Part shown: in pieces, positions 11,146-20,118 of the stretch
Layout: each line of letters begins with the position of its first letter
Position numbering within the stretch: position 1 is the first letter of the stretch
The notes under the pieces: model-generated
Seen by the model: the letters and a program-made list of their open reading frames with translations, nothing else
Told to the model about the DNA's origin: nothing
Database searches by the model: none
Source of the DNA: Phytophthora hibernalis
Taxonomy: Eukaryota > Oomycota > Peronosporomycetes > Peronosporales > Peronosporaceae
Length of the DNA stretch: 64,000 bases
Reading direction: 5' to 3'
Assembly: GCA_012656075.1 (NCBI GenBank)
Contig: JAAKBF010000263.1
Span: 1 to 64,000 of the forward strand
Translations under genes and position numbers: made by a program

Positions 11146-11915
11146 CTTTTTGTTACCATTCGCCCCTGCATCACTTCTCTTTCTCTTTTTCCAGATTGAC
11201 TTTGGTGGTTTTGTTGCTGTACTGACATTACCTTTGCTGTGTCAGTACCAAAGGATTTTCCTCGTGAACTTTGTCTGTTTCTGCCTCGCCTCGTAGAGTG
11301 TTGAGAACTAGATCCAAAGTCACAGGTTGTCCACCAGGTTGTGGCTGGTTGAAAATCCGCACCAGTTTCTTCAACTCCTTGCAAAATAATCTTCACCATC
11401 TCACGATCAGCGATCACTATGTTCATGTTTTCCAACTGCCGACGGAGGTCCTCCACCTCATCCAACCACTGCTCCATATTACCACCAGCCGTAAACGTGC
11501 TCGTATAAAGCTTATGCCTCAGCCGAATCAGACTTGAGAATACCCTCTTGGTCTTGTCAGCTTCGAAGGCTTGCCACAATTCAAATCCCGACTGGTACTT
11601 GCAAATTTTCCTTGAGTCCTTCTGCAGAAGACCCCATAGCAGCGCATCACACACGAAAGTGTCCTTCTCATCGTAGATTTGTTGTTGATCCGCATCATTT
11701 GGATCCCGAACAACATCTCCAGTGATTAAACCCCAACATTCACGTTGAGTCAGGAAAGATCGTAATTGTGACTTGTAGAGGTCAAATCCACCCACTTCTG
11801 TATATTGGGATGGTTTATTCGTGCCGCGAAGGACTGCCCGTGCTCCAGCACCTTGTTGAGGGCCACCCGTCTGTCCACCAACTTGCTGTTGCCCTTGTTG
11901 TCCAACACCAGCCAT
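11142..11915 (-). CDS. Copia gag protein
   Basis: A 257-residue frame. A Gln/Gly-rich start is followed by the UBN2-type gag core: FDLYKSQLRSFLTQREC, CDALLWGLLQ, ELWQAFEAD and LYTSTFTAGGNMEQWLDEVEDL. The tail is basic and the zinc knuckle follows in the next frame. Gag packages the element RNA into virus-like particles in the cytoplasm. The gene begins about 85 bp inside the right LTR, as expected for the 5' end of a leftward element. Confidence 0.85.
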   Translation of the reverse strand: MAGVGQQGQQQVGGQTGGPQQGAGARAVLRGTNKPSQYTEVGGFDLYKSQLRSFLTQRECWGLITGDVVRDPNDADQQQIYDEKDTFVCDALLWGLLQKDSRKICKYQSGFELWQAFEADKTKRVFSSLIRLRHKLYTSTFTAGGNMEQWLDEVEDLRRQLENMNIVIADREMVKIILQGVEETGADFQPATTWWTTCDFGSSSQHSTRRGRNRQSSRGKSFGTDTAKVMSVQQQNHQSQSGKREREVMQGRMVTKR

Positions 11916-12000
11916 CTTTGCTCAGTTCTCCACTCAAACGTTTCCTCACGATGCAAATTCACTTGCGTCCGAAGCCTAGTGAAGGTTTGGGCTCATAACC

Positions 12001-12413
12001 TAGGAGACACTTCCTTGGTTATGCGCAGCGACTTCTGCGTAGCACTAGGTGCAGAAGCAAACAGGCTTGGTGTCTTGAGTACTTGGTTGCAAATAGCAAA
12101 GTGAGGTCTTTAGTTCGTCTTTTCAGTGGTGTTGTGTTGCCCTGAGGGAAAACGCCACCAAGGTGGAAAACCCTCTTGATCCTAATGAACACTGCAGACT
12201 GCCACAAGCAGCAGGGACACGGCCTTGAGCTTCAGGGTGACGTCTCGTCCCCAATCTTCTTTGGCCTTCCTTCTCCCCATGTTCACGACCTTAAAGTCAC
12301 AGCCTTCACTGCAATCTCCTTTCTGATCCTCAACCTCAACTAATGCAGTTTGCTTACTAAAATGCAGTCATACACTTGCCTTCACTATACTAGTGCTGCT
12401 ACAACCGAAGTGG
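12001..12413 (-). repeat. Right copia LTR (5' LTR)
   Basis: 413 bp, from TAGGAGACACTTCC to CTACAACCGAAGTGG. It matches the left LTR closely except that it has a single copy of the segment that became a palindrome array in the left LTR. It runs straight into the next LTR element with only about 7 bp between them. Confidence 0.88.
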
Positions 12414-12435
12414 TTGCTGCTGTAACGGGGTACAT

Positions 12436-12676
12436 CGACGTGTACCAAGTTACATAAAGAGTGACGGATGTCACTCTTTAGAGTCCATGGTACATGGTAC
12501 CGGTTGGCTGTGAGCCCACCATGGACGCTCTTTAGCTTTCACTATAGATGACTTAGAGTTTGTATGCTACAAGCTTAACTCAGCTTTAATATATATTCAG
12601 TCTTTATCTTGCTATCAAACCCGCAGACAGTTCCCTTAGGCCGGGAACTGTGAACTTATCGTTCACTGAGAGCCTT
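12436..12676 (+). repeat. LTR copy 1 of the non-autonomous element
   Basis: 241 bp. It differs from copy 2 at a handful of positions, for example CCAAG against CCCAAG near the start and AGCTTTAATAT against AGCCATAATAT near the middle. The similarity suggests a not very old insertion. Confidence 0.85.
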
Positions 12677-13699
12677 AACTTGGTTACCCACGTCCAGAGG
12701 CGTATTGATGGATGCTTCAAGAGTCCTGTTTGACTCCGTGTGGTACTTGGTTACCCACACTAGAGGTTGCATAACGCACCTCTGCCTTGGCCACGGTCTT
12801 GGCCTTATTGACCTCACGTGGACTTAATCCACCATTGCGGTTGAGCTTATCAACAAGACGTCAGTCGAAGCCCGTACGGCGCGACGACTGACAGCGATGT
12901 GTACTACTGGTTGCAGACACATGCTGGGCATAGAGCCCTGTCGATCTGCATAGCATCGAGATGCAGGAGATCCGACATCTCCGGCAGGGCCTCCAACTGG
13001 ACAGACCCGGACGTGACCTTGCGGCCAGTCATGCCGTCGAAGATGTGATAGCATTCTTCTGTCGTCGTTGACTCCGAGCTTCTTCCTGGAGCTTCAGTCC
13101 TGACATAGTGTCGGGACTCTTGGCGTGGTCATGTATTACCCACAGCCCGTAACCTGTCTTGGTACAGCGTCTGGAGCCTGTACCGGCCCGTGTGGAAATA
13201 TGTTACCCACACTAGAGGTTCCGCTAGCAATCTCGGCGCTGGCCACGGTCTCGACCTCTCCGGTCTCACGTGGGCTTACGCCCTCTTGTAGACAGGCTTC
13301 GGCCTTTGCGGACTCCGTCGATGCCCGTACGGCGCAATCGACTTGGTGCGCTGGAGGATGCTGGCATTGCATCTTCCCTCGCGGGTCTGGAGACATCCAA
13401 GACCCTTGGTCTTGTTGCAGGTTCGTTAGCAACAGAGGCCTCCATTGTATTCCACAGGCGTCCATGGGAGCCTCGGTTCCGGACGGAGGTGGGAACATTA
13501 CTCACCAATGCTCTGTCAGAACCCGGAGGTCGGCTAGCCCCTAAGAGCCTACCGCGCCAAATGGCTCAGGGTTTGTGCATTCGTGGCGCAGCAAACCCAA
13601 GTGGACATCGTACGTGTTCACAACCACGTACGGCTAAAGGGTGCGTGCGTCCGTGGCACCGCGTACCCATCGTACGTGTTCGCAACCACGTACCTTTCG

Positions 13700-14100
13700 G
13701 GAATGGTTTCTTTACCACTCCAGTCGAGGGCACACGCATTGGTAGTGTCCCAGTCCGGCGCATGTATAGCAGCGGGCCGAACTCATCTCAACCTCTCGGA
13801 TCCAGAAGTGAATGTTTTCACCTTCCTTCCCTTCAAACGGAGGCACGGTCAGCCTCAAAGGCTTAGGCTGGACCGGCTTCGGCTTGGCCATAGAGGCCTA
13901 CAAGTTTCCCTGCACATGCGCGACGAGCTCACGCTCGTACGCGTCGAACACAGCCACACGTTCTTCTTACTCGGCTGGCGTTACCGTTACCAAGCCTCGG
14001 AGGACATCTCTTCCGAAGAAGCCTCCAATCTTCCGAACAGACTCGAACTGCGAGTCGTTCAAGTGAGGAAACTCACTGCGGTCCATTGTGACTCACTCCT
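13700..14100 (-). pseudogene. Gypsy gag piece: N-terminus joined to zinc knuckle
   Basis: On the minus strand the sequence reads MDRSEFPHLNDSQFESVRK, with two internal stops further on, then PLRLTVPPFEGKEGENIHFW and IREVEM, which I recognise as the gag N-terminal region of Phytophthora-type gypsy elements. It then jumps directly into the CCHC knuckle CYTCAGLGHYQCVC. The middle of gag is missing, so an internal deletion joined the two ends. Confidence 0.6.
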
Positions 14101-14170
14101 TGAGATCACAGAGGATCAGGTAGTCCAATCTACCCGCGTAGGCGCGAGATTGACTACAAGTTCTACCAAG

Positions 14171-14217
14171 TGTGACGGGGTCACACAGCACCTTGCCTTG
14201 AGGAAGCGTAAGAGAGC
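14171..14217 (+). repeat. 47-bp repeat, inverted copy of 16295-16341
   Basis: TGTGACGGGGTCACACAGC to AAGCGTAAGAGAGC here is the exact reverse complement of the sequence that directly follows LTR copy 2. The opening TGTGACGGGGTCACA is itself a near palindrome and may be an LTR terminus of another gypsy family. Confidence 0.8.
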
Positions 14218-14640
14218 TCTAGCAACACCCGTTCGCTAACCTTATCCCGCCCAACTACATCACGTAGCACAACAGCAAAGTCTACATGTGTTTCAGCAGG
14301 CATCAAAGGATGCATGGTTACTCGCCACTCTGCCACCGACTTATCCAACTTCTCACCATGCCGTCTGAGCAACGCCTTCTTCAGATAGGTCCACGTCTGC
14401 TTGGACTCGGGCAGTCTACGATCCATGTCGACCCACCACTTCGACGCGTTCTCCATCAACTTGTTGCCCAAGATGAATAGAGCGCTTTATGCGACCACTT
14501 GCCTCGTTCAGACGTCTCAGCTCCTTTCAGGTCGACGCAGTCAATCCACGTAGACACAGACATCTGCGGTGATGGAGTGAAAAAGGCAACTCCAAGTCTT
14601 TCACGCTCTTCCGCCTCGGTTGAGTGTCCCGTTGTCCAAC
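14181..14640 (-). pseudogene. Gypsy gag piece: middle part
   Basis: The minus strand reads FFTPSPQMSVSTWIDCVDL, then after a 1-nt shift near 14480 GNKLMENASKWWVDMDRRL, TWTYLKKALLRRHGEKLD and ADE-type LRDVVGRDKVSERVL. These are retrotransposon gag core features (Trp-rich, with the LRRHGE box). It stops before the knuckle and no pol follows. Confidence 0.65.
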
Positions 14641-15086
14641 TCGAGCGTGCCGGCCATCATCTCGTCAGCGCCGTTCACGTCGTTTATCGCGTTCTTCGTG
14701 TGATCTGCTTCTCTCTGGGTAACATAGCTCCACACACCAAGGCGGGTAACATAGTTCCGCATAGAGCCATTACACCTCGGAGAGGTGACGTCGGGACGAT
14801 CTCACCTGGCGTGGGTAACATCGTTCCACGTCAACTCGCGCAGACTCAAACTGCTAGCGGTCTGGCTGCATGCCAGCCGCGGTCGACAAGGTCGACCGGA
14901 CACGGCTTTGGTCGTAAGAGGGAGAGGCTCGGAAATACCTTTCCTCCCGAGTCTCTGTTGAGACTAGCTTCCTCACGGAAGACGTTATTGGTGTGACCAA
15001 CAACTGTATGAGTAATACTATTGCACAGGCACGTACGGCTAGCACCGACTGCAATTGGGTGCTGAGGTGTACGCTTGTGATAGCCG

Positions 15087-15295
15087 CGGTAGTTGCCGTA
15101 CACGCCGTACCTCTGGTGTACAGGTCGTGACCCTGTGCGCCGTCGTGGTCGTGGACCTGTACGCCGACGTGGCGTACGTCATCATGGTCATGGACCCGTA
15201 CATCGACATGGGCATGAACCTGTACGTCAACGTGGTCATAAATCTGTACACCCACGTGGCCATGGACCTGTACGCGGTCATGGTCATCTAAATGA
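15087..15295 (+). repeat. Degenerate ~30-bp minisatellite
   Basis: About six to seven imperfect units of the form GACCTGTACGNCNACGTGGNC follow each other. They give repetitive peptides on both strands, so the long open frames here are a by-product of the repeat and not genes. Confidence 0.65.
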
Positions 15296-16051
15296 CCGGG
15301 TTGTCGCGCAGGCATGCACACACTGTGACCATGTCCTGGTCTGGGCGATGCGCGAAGCAGTCGCCGATGCCGCGTTGACAGTGGTGGGTCCACCAGGTAA
15401 CCCGCCATAATGCTAGAAGTACGTTGGTGTCGATGCCCGACACCGACGCGTCTTTGGTTTGATACCCAAGACGCGGGGAAGAGATTGCGTCTCCACCCGG
15501 CAAGCTCTAGGCTGCTAATAGCGGTCTTCAAATGACAACCTGAAGCATGGTGCTTCTGTGTATGGTCAATTCATGACCTGAGTCCGTGTACGGCTCCGTG
15601 GGTAGTGTGACCCATACCGGACTGCTATTATGCCAGGAGATGAGCTGCGAGCTCACTCCACGCTTGGGCTATGCGATAGCCTTCGAGTTGTAGCCCCGCG
15701 CGGGAGGAACAAGACACACGAAGTGTCAGGAGGGCCTACGGGTCCTCCGCCGTGAACTGCAGGTGGTCGAGGAGGACCACCGCACGTTTGGATGCTATTA
15801 CATCCGGTGCCAAAGCACTAGGCACTTGCTATCGCCCAAGCCAAGGCCAACTATGCCCACCGGCATTGCGGCCAACGTCGTCGCGAGTGCAAGGATGCAG
15901 CTCGCAGTGTCCGCCGTGGACACGAGTCACTGTGTGACCGACGAGAGAGCGCGCCAGTCGTACTTTGGCTGCGCCCGAGAATTGCCCCTTTGGGTGTTCG
16001 AATTCTCTCAGAGAATCAGGTGTGATTCTCAGTTAAGTGGGGAGGACGTAA

Positions 16052-16293
16052 CGACGTGTACCCAAGTTACATAAAGAGTGACGGATGTCACTCTTTAGAG
16101 TCCATGGTACATGGTACCGGTAGGCTGTGAGCCAACCATGGACGCTCTTTAGCTTTTACTATAGATGACTTAGAGTTTGTATGCTACAAGCTTAACTCAG
16201 CCATAATATATATTCAGTCTTTATCTTGCTATCAAACCCGCAGACAGTTCCCTTAGGCCGGGAACTGTGAACTTATCGTTCACTGAGAGCCTT
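16052..16293 (+). repeat. LTR copy 2 of the non-autonomous element
   Basis: Partner of 12436-12676. It ends at CACTGAGAGCCTT and is followed at once by the 47-bp inverted copy of an internal segment and then by copy B of the 64-bp direct repeat (16353-16416). Confidence 0.85.
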
Positions 16294-16294
16294 T

Positions 16295-16341
16295 GCTCTC
16301 TTACGCTTCCTCAAGGCAAGGTGCTGTGTGACCCCGTCACA
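16295..16341 (-). repeat. 47-bp repeat, partner of 14171-14217
   Basis: Exact reverse complement of the internal copy. It joins LTR copy 2 to the sequence carrying the second 64-bp direct repeat. Confidence 0.8.
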
Positions 16342-16352
16342 GCTGCCGTGTC

Positions 16353-16416
16353 GCTCCTGGCGATCTCGAGCAGGAACGTCGTCGAACTCTCGAGCTGCAA
16401 CGGGCAGAACCTCGTA
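16353..16416 (+). repeat. 64-bp direct repeat, copy B
   Basis: Same 64 bases as 7225-7288, in the same direction. Right of it the sequence is unique up to the truncated gene at 16552. Confidence 0.75.
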
Positions 16417-16551
16417 TAAACAAGACGGTTGTGCTTCAAAATCGAGTTTTTGCGTTTACTCTAGCACCTGCCTTTTAAGCTTGCACTTCCTGTTCGGAGT
16501 AAAGTCGTACTTAGGATAAAATCGAGTTGTCAGGTCTAATTTAATAGACTT

Positions 16552-17214
16552 TTACACGATGACATAGCTAGACTCTCTGGAGACACGAGCAGCTTCATCG
16601 ACCAGTCTGACCTGTTCTGACTGCCAAAATAGTCGAAAGGCTTTGCTCAACGCTCCCAGCGCAACGTCTTTTGCGAAAACATGGCCAGCATCTTTGTCAA
16701 CGCGTGTCTGGAATGCTGAGTGCACCACACACGTATAAAACGGGTCGGCTGGTAGTTGCGTGATAGTGGTGTAACCCTTTAAGCAGAATGTCAGCCCTTT
16801 CGAGCGCAATAGCAGAATGTCGGAGTGGATCAATGAAATCCATCCTGGCTCGGAGAACTTTCGGATGTAGTGCAGCTTTTCGAACTCTATAGTTTCTTCA
16901 AGATGTGTCAGCGTCCATCGAACCATCAGCTGCAGCGCATTCGGTATGACCCCGGGTGTCTACATTGAACAGTTGCAAAGTTAGACTACGGGTGAAACGT
17001 GGAGTGCCAAACTTTTCCCTATAGAACGCACCTGATCCTTTTTGAGATAATTCCAAATCACGTCACTAGCATCAGCCATGGAGCAGGTCATCGGAGTAAT
17101 AACAACGAACTCGACGACACCACCCTTGCGTTGTTCCTTGTAGCTGGTCTCCATGGTATTTATGCTCGAGAGAGAAGGAGCCGAAGTCACTTCGAATGGC
17201 GGATTAGAATGCAA
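16552..17214 (-). pseudogene. 5'-truncated copy of the bZIP/START-like gene
   Basis: Two exons match the gene at 35365-36785. The upstream exon (17214 to about 17032) starts in the middle of the protein at LHSNPPFEVTSA and ends YLKKDQ. The downstream exon runs to 16552, contains THLEETIEFEKLHYIRKFSEP and KGYTTITQLPADPF, and ends SSYVIV. The intron between them has a GT donor and a TGTAG acceptor, like its paralogue, so this is a DNA-level copy and not a processed one. The bZIP and leucine-rich first exon is absent. There is no frameshift in what remains. Its promoter is lost, so it is probably dead. Confidence 0.75.
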
Positions 17215-17428
17215 GTAGTGAAGAGCAGCACCAAAGACAGGAGGGGTTTATTCTTAGCTTTTTCTACAAGGAGAATAGGTTTAACCTTTTCTAATGCGCT
17301 GGTAGGGTTTCATAGACACAACCTCTCAATAGGCTGAGAATGAGAGAACGCTCTAATCCATCTCGCACAGTCGCAGAAGTCAAAAAGCAACTCAGATAGA
17401 GAGTCATAATTTTTATGACCAATCGAGT

Positions 17429-17761
17429 TTAAAAATCAGCACAAGATTTCTTTAGAAGTTCATCTACCCCAGCCTTAGGCTTAAGCATCTCAGTCTTAAT
17501 GAACTCGTTCTTCTGCAACCATCCGAGATAATCAGGGTCAATAGTTTGGATCTGTTTAATCGTCCTATTACGATACTTTCCAAATGACATGATGTATAAT
17601 CCATCGTCATTACTGAACTTCTGAGTTAGGAACTTGCCAATATCACTGTTATCTTCAATGAGACTCTTTTGATTCGATAACCAGGGGCAGTACCCAGGGT
17701 CAGAGTCATATACCTCTTCAATAGTCTTCGACTTTTGCTTGCCAAACGTTAATGTAGTCAT
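17429..17761 (-). CDS. PLV DUF3820-like protein, two repeats
   Basis: 110 residues from the Met at 17761, which I prefer because the codons upstream of it are made of the TATATAGAT promoter motif. Two copies of the domain FGK-x-(K/R)-x(3)-TI-x-(E/Q)-(V/I)-x(4)-DP-(G/D)-Y-x(3)-L are visible, at residues ~5-35 and ~58-85. This is the DUF3820 or exonuclease X C-terminal-like motif found in phages and large DNA viruses, thought to bind nucleic acid or accompany nucleases. No catalytic domain is present. It is the last gene of the leftward group of the endogenous virus and a paralogue of the next ORF. Confidence 0.6.
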   Translation of the reverse strand: MTTLTFGKQKSKTIEEVYDSDPGYCPWLSNQKSLIEDNSDIGKFLTQKFSNDDGLYIMSFGKYRNRTIKQIQTIDPDYLGWLQKNEFIKTEMLKPKAGVDELLKKSCADF

Positions 17762-17806
17762 GTTGTTCGATCTATCTATATACACAGCCAGATCATTATT
17801 TTTAAT

Positions 17807-17974
17807 TTAATTAGGATTATGGTATTTGAATTGAGCGGCGAGGAAGCGACCGATCTCTGAGTCTGCTACGAACATCCCCTGCTCATACAACCAGCGACAG
17901 TAGCCGCGATCGACCTTATAGATGCTATAAATACTCTCGCCATAGTGTTTTCCGAACTGAATGATAGAACCCAT
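17807..17974 (-). CDS. PLV DUF3820-like small protein, one repeat
   Basis: 55 residues from the Met at 17974, which directly follows CTATATAGATACC, a copy of the motif seen before the other viral genes. It holds one FGKHYGESIYSIYKVDRGYC unit and the family ending LAAQFKYHNPN. It looks like half of its neighbour at 17429-17761. Function unknown. Confidence 0.5.
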   Translation of the reverse strand: MGSIIQFGKHYGESIYSIYKVDRGYCRWLYEQGMFVADSEIGRFLAAQFKYHNPN

Positions 17975-18020
17975 GGTATCTATATAGGTAGCACGATAAT
18001 TCAATAAAATTTAAATAAAT

Positions 18021-19393
18021 TCAAATATGTTTCTTAAGCTGTGGTATATAATCTAGAATCTCGCCGGATAGTCTATCGAAGCTTAGTTCCTGTTCACTAA
18101 TGACCAGTACGATCAAATTGACTCCCTGGTAACCAGCGTTCACTCCCTGAATCTGTATCGATTGAGGCACATCACGCTCGGTCAGGCGACTTACATCTGC
18201 TACAAGGACACGGTTAGTTAGCGACCAAGTCTGGTAATCAAGACCATTCACAAGCTCGGGGGTCAAATCGCCGTCGATAGCACCAGTCTTGGCAATCTCA
18301 TTAGTAAAGTGGTGGAAGTCGTAGTCATGGCTGATATCAAACACCTGCTGCGACCCGATACGAACGTTGAAGTTGCGAATCGACGAACCAGGCTGTACAG
18401 TCCACGGAGCACTATCGAAAGGACTCTGATACTCTTGTAGGGTTGCTGTTGCGAAACTACTAGTCTGTTCAGCAAACGGGAGAACCACAATGTACTTAAC
18501 GTTCTTAACAGAAGCTGATAGCTGAAGGTCATAGGAAGAGTTGAACTGGCTCGACTGCTTACCGATACCAGCTCGCTGATCGCTACGCATACACGTCGTT
18601 GTTGCGAACCTTCTTATCTGGTTTCGAGATAATAGCCTGAGGGTTAACAAGATGGACGAACGGTACATACAGACGAGAGGTCGTGAAAGACACGTAGGTA
18701 CCATCAAGCGTAGATTCAAGTGAATTTACAACAGCACCCCATGCGATGCTGATGCCAGCAGAAGCAGCAAGAACGCTAGCCATAGGGTTTCCGGTGCTAG
18801 AGGCCGATACCATGACAGGGCAGGTGTTTCCACTCGAAAGCGTAGTAGAGGTTAGAGACGTGCCCTTGCCATCATCCACGGCAACAACAGATGATCCCTG
18901 GTTCACACGGAAGCAAAGACGGATCTGAAGATTAGCCAATAGGTCAAGCTCCTTGAAGATAAGATGCAAATCAGTCAGCTTGATTATCAGCATGTAGTTC
19001 CAAGTTCCCATGATTGCGATAGCAGTAGCCGCTCCAGCAACGAAAGCACCGCGTGCAGTTCGATTCGCGATGTTAGTAGATGCAGCTGATCCTCCAAGCG
19101 AAGGCCACGTGGATGAGAAATCAGTACCCGCGTTCGGAGGGTTCGACAACAAACGCCGAACTTATCCTTCTTTAGGGACGCTGGCGCCAGCAGATGGACC
19201 GGTAGTAGCAAACGAAGACGAGAATGCCGAATTATAGGAGTATCCATCGCCTGTCGTCGAGCTTGTAGCAGCGGGATACAATGCTGATTGAGCAGCATCG
19301 AAGTAGAGGAACGATTCAGCACCATGCTTCTCAACGTATTGAGAAGCATGGTGCTGAAAATAAAAATTGATCGGATAGTTGAGTTTCGGACAT
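18021..19393 (-). pseudogene. PLV major capsid protein, broken
   Basis: Best read as one gene from the ATG at 19393 (MSETQLSDQF), with the family-type N-terminus, the block TDLHLIFKELDLL and the C-terminal block GINAGYQG-like VNAGYQGVNLIVLVISEQEL. The length (~430 codons) and position next to penton, protease and ATPase fit the double jelly-roll major capsid protein of polinton-like viruses, which forms the icosahedral shell. Three lesions are seen: a 20-bp hairpin duplication at 19315-19358 that disturbs the first codons, an in-frame TAA at about 19160, and a frameshift near 18590. No capsid can be made from it as it stands. The identification rests on pattern and gene context. Confidence 0.6.
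19315..19358. repeat. Perfect hairpin, 20-bp arms, in the capsid gene
   Basis: Left arm 19315-19334 (TTCAGCACCATGCTTCTCAA), spacer CGTA, right arm 19339-19358. The arms are exactly complementary. It lies about 35 bp inside the capsid gene and appears to be a local inverted duplication. Confidence 0.9.
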
Positions 19394-19397
19394 CGTT

Positions 19398-19412
19398 GAA
19401 TCTATATGGATG
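19398..19412. promoter_or_regulatory. Shared promoter motif between capsid and protease genes
   Basis: AATCTATATGGATG lies 5 bp upstream of the capsid ATG on the minus strand and about 28 bp upstream of the protease ATG on the plus strand. It matches the TCTATATAGA motif found before other genes of the module. A bidirectional viral promoter is inferred. Confidence 0.5.
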
Positions 19413-19437
19413 CTGATACTTTCAAGGAAATTAAATA

Positions 19438-19773
19438 ATGGCAAGTTTGATTATAACCAGCGACCATGATCTTATCGAGCTTGCAGGTCGACTAGGGGTG
19501 CATTTGGATGATATTTTCGAATCGAATGAAATAACAAAACCGATTCCAAAGAAAAGCACCTATTTAGTCCTATTGAGACCAATAAAGCGTGATGTGGGTC
19601 ATTGGATCTGTGTATTTCACGGTGAATACTTTGATTCAATGGGAGAAGGTCCGCCGACCAAATATGGTATCAAATTATACAAAAGCAAGTAATATGAAGG
19701 TACTTACGGCTACTATTGCGCGCCGTTCTGTCTCTTATGGCTCTACTCGAAGCAGTACAAAAACCGCAAGTAT
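19438..19773 (+). pseudogene. PLV adenain-like cysteine protease, stop codon between His and Cys
   Basis: The first 84 codons end in RDVGHWICVFHGEYFDSMGE, the His and Asp part of the Ulp1/adenoviral protease fold (HW followed by FDS). After a TAA at 19690-19692 the same frame stays open for 26 codons and carries the Cys part, YYCAPFCLLWLYSKQYKN. The frame therefore continues through a single nonsense codon. Proteases of this type mature the virion proteins of polintons, virophages and PLVs. As it stands, the protein would lack the nucleophile. It diverges from the capsid gene across a shared motif. Confidence 0.7.
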
Positions 19774-19849
19774 TCAAAAACATGGAGTACTTGAACCTCG
19801 CAATTCTGAATTAAAAATTAGTTTTTCTTGTTTTAAACTAATATATATC

Positions 19850-20110
19850 ATGTCATTCAAAGAGCTAGCAGTTTCGGCATCTATTCCTGAGTCTAAGCTC
19901 AAACCAGCTTTCAAGACCGGAACGTTATCGTTGACTAAAGATGAGTTAAGTGGCTCTGGGGCAACGCTCCATCTCCATCCCGAATCGTATGCTAAAGCTT
20001 TTCGACCTCGCAAATCGGGTAAAGGAACTCGTTTGGCTATCACGAAGAAGGAGATTGGGTATCCGTTCAAGCACATGCAAGGCTGCGGTATGCACGGAGG
20101 TTCAATTTGA
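19850..20110 (+). CDS. PLV small conserved virion-associated protein
   Basis: 86 residues from the ATG at 19850, which follows AATATATATC. It is basic in its second half (RPRKSGKGTRLAITKKEIGY) and ends in a Gly-rich GCGMHGGSI. Basic Gly-rich core or membrane-active proteins are common next to the capsid and protease genes in PLVs. The next frame starts a few bases later with GGIKSAFKFAKNSG, so the two may once have been one protein. The function is not known. Confidence 0.5.
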   Translation: MSFKELAVSASIPESKLKPAFKTGTLSLTKDELSGSGATLHLHPESYAKAFRPRKSGKGTRLAITKKEIGYPFKHMQGCGMHGGSI

Positions 20111-20118
20111 GGCAATAG

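Larger units (their letters stand above)
6531..12413 (-). mobile_element. Ty1/copia LTR retrotransposon, inactive
   Basis: A complete but broken element transcribed leftwards. The LTRs (6531-7194 and 12001-12413) share the same inner and outer edges, TAGGAGACACTTCC and CTACAACCGAAGTGG. The coding order on the minus strand is gag, CCHC knuckle, aspartic protease, integrase, reverse transcriptase, RNase H, which is the copia order because the integrase precedes the RT. Several frameshifts and a fold-back insertion in the linker break the polyprotein. The first bases inside the right LTR on the minus strand, GGTTATGAGCCC, are a weak candidate primer-binding site. No target-site duplication could be seen because the right LTR abuts another element. 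Confidence 0.9.
12420..16293. mobile_element. Non-autonomous LTR element with gag debris
   Basis: Direct repeats 12436-12676 and 16052-16293, both containing ACATAAAGAGTGACGGATG and ATATATATTCAGTC, bracket 3.4 kb with no RT or integrase. The left copy may begin TGTAACGGGG at 12420. The interior holds two minus-strand gypsy gag pieces, degenerate repeats (GTTACCCACACTAGAGGTT at about 12750 and 13203) and a minisatellite-like region. This is the layout of a large non-autonomous LTR derivative that would need a gypsy partner. The strand of the element itself is uncertain. Confidence 0.7.

Noticed and set aside
14854..15531. 225-codon minus-strand His/Asp/Val-rich frame
   Set aside because: By-product of a ~30-bp minisatellite; no domain.
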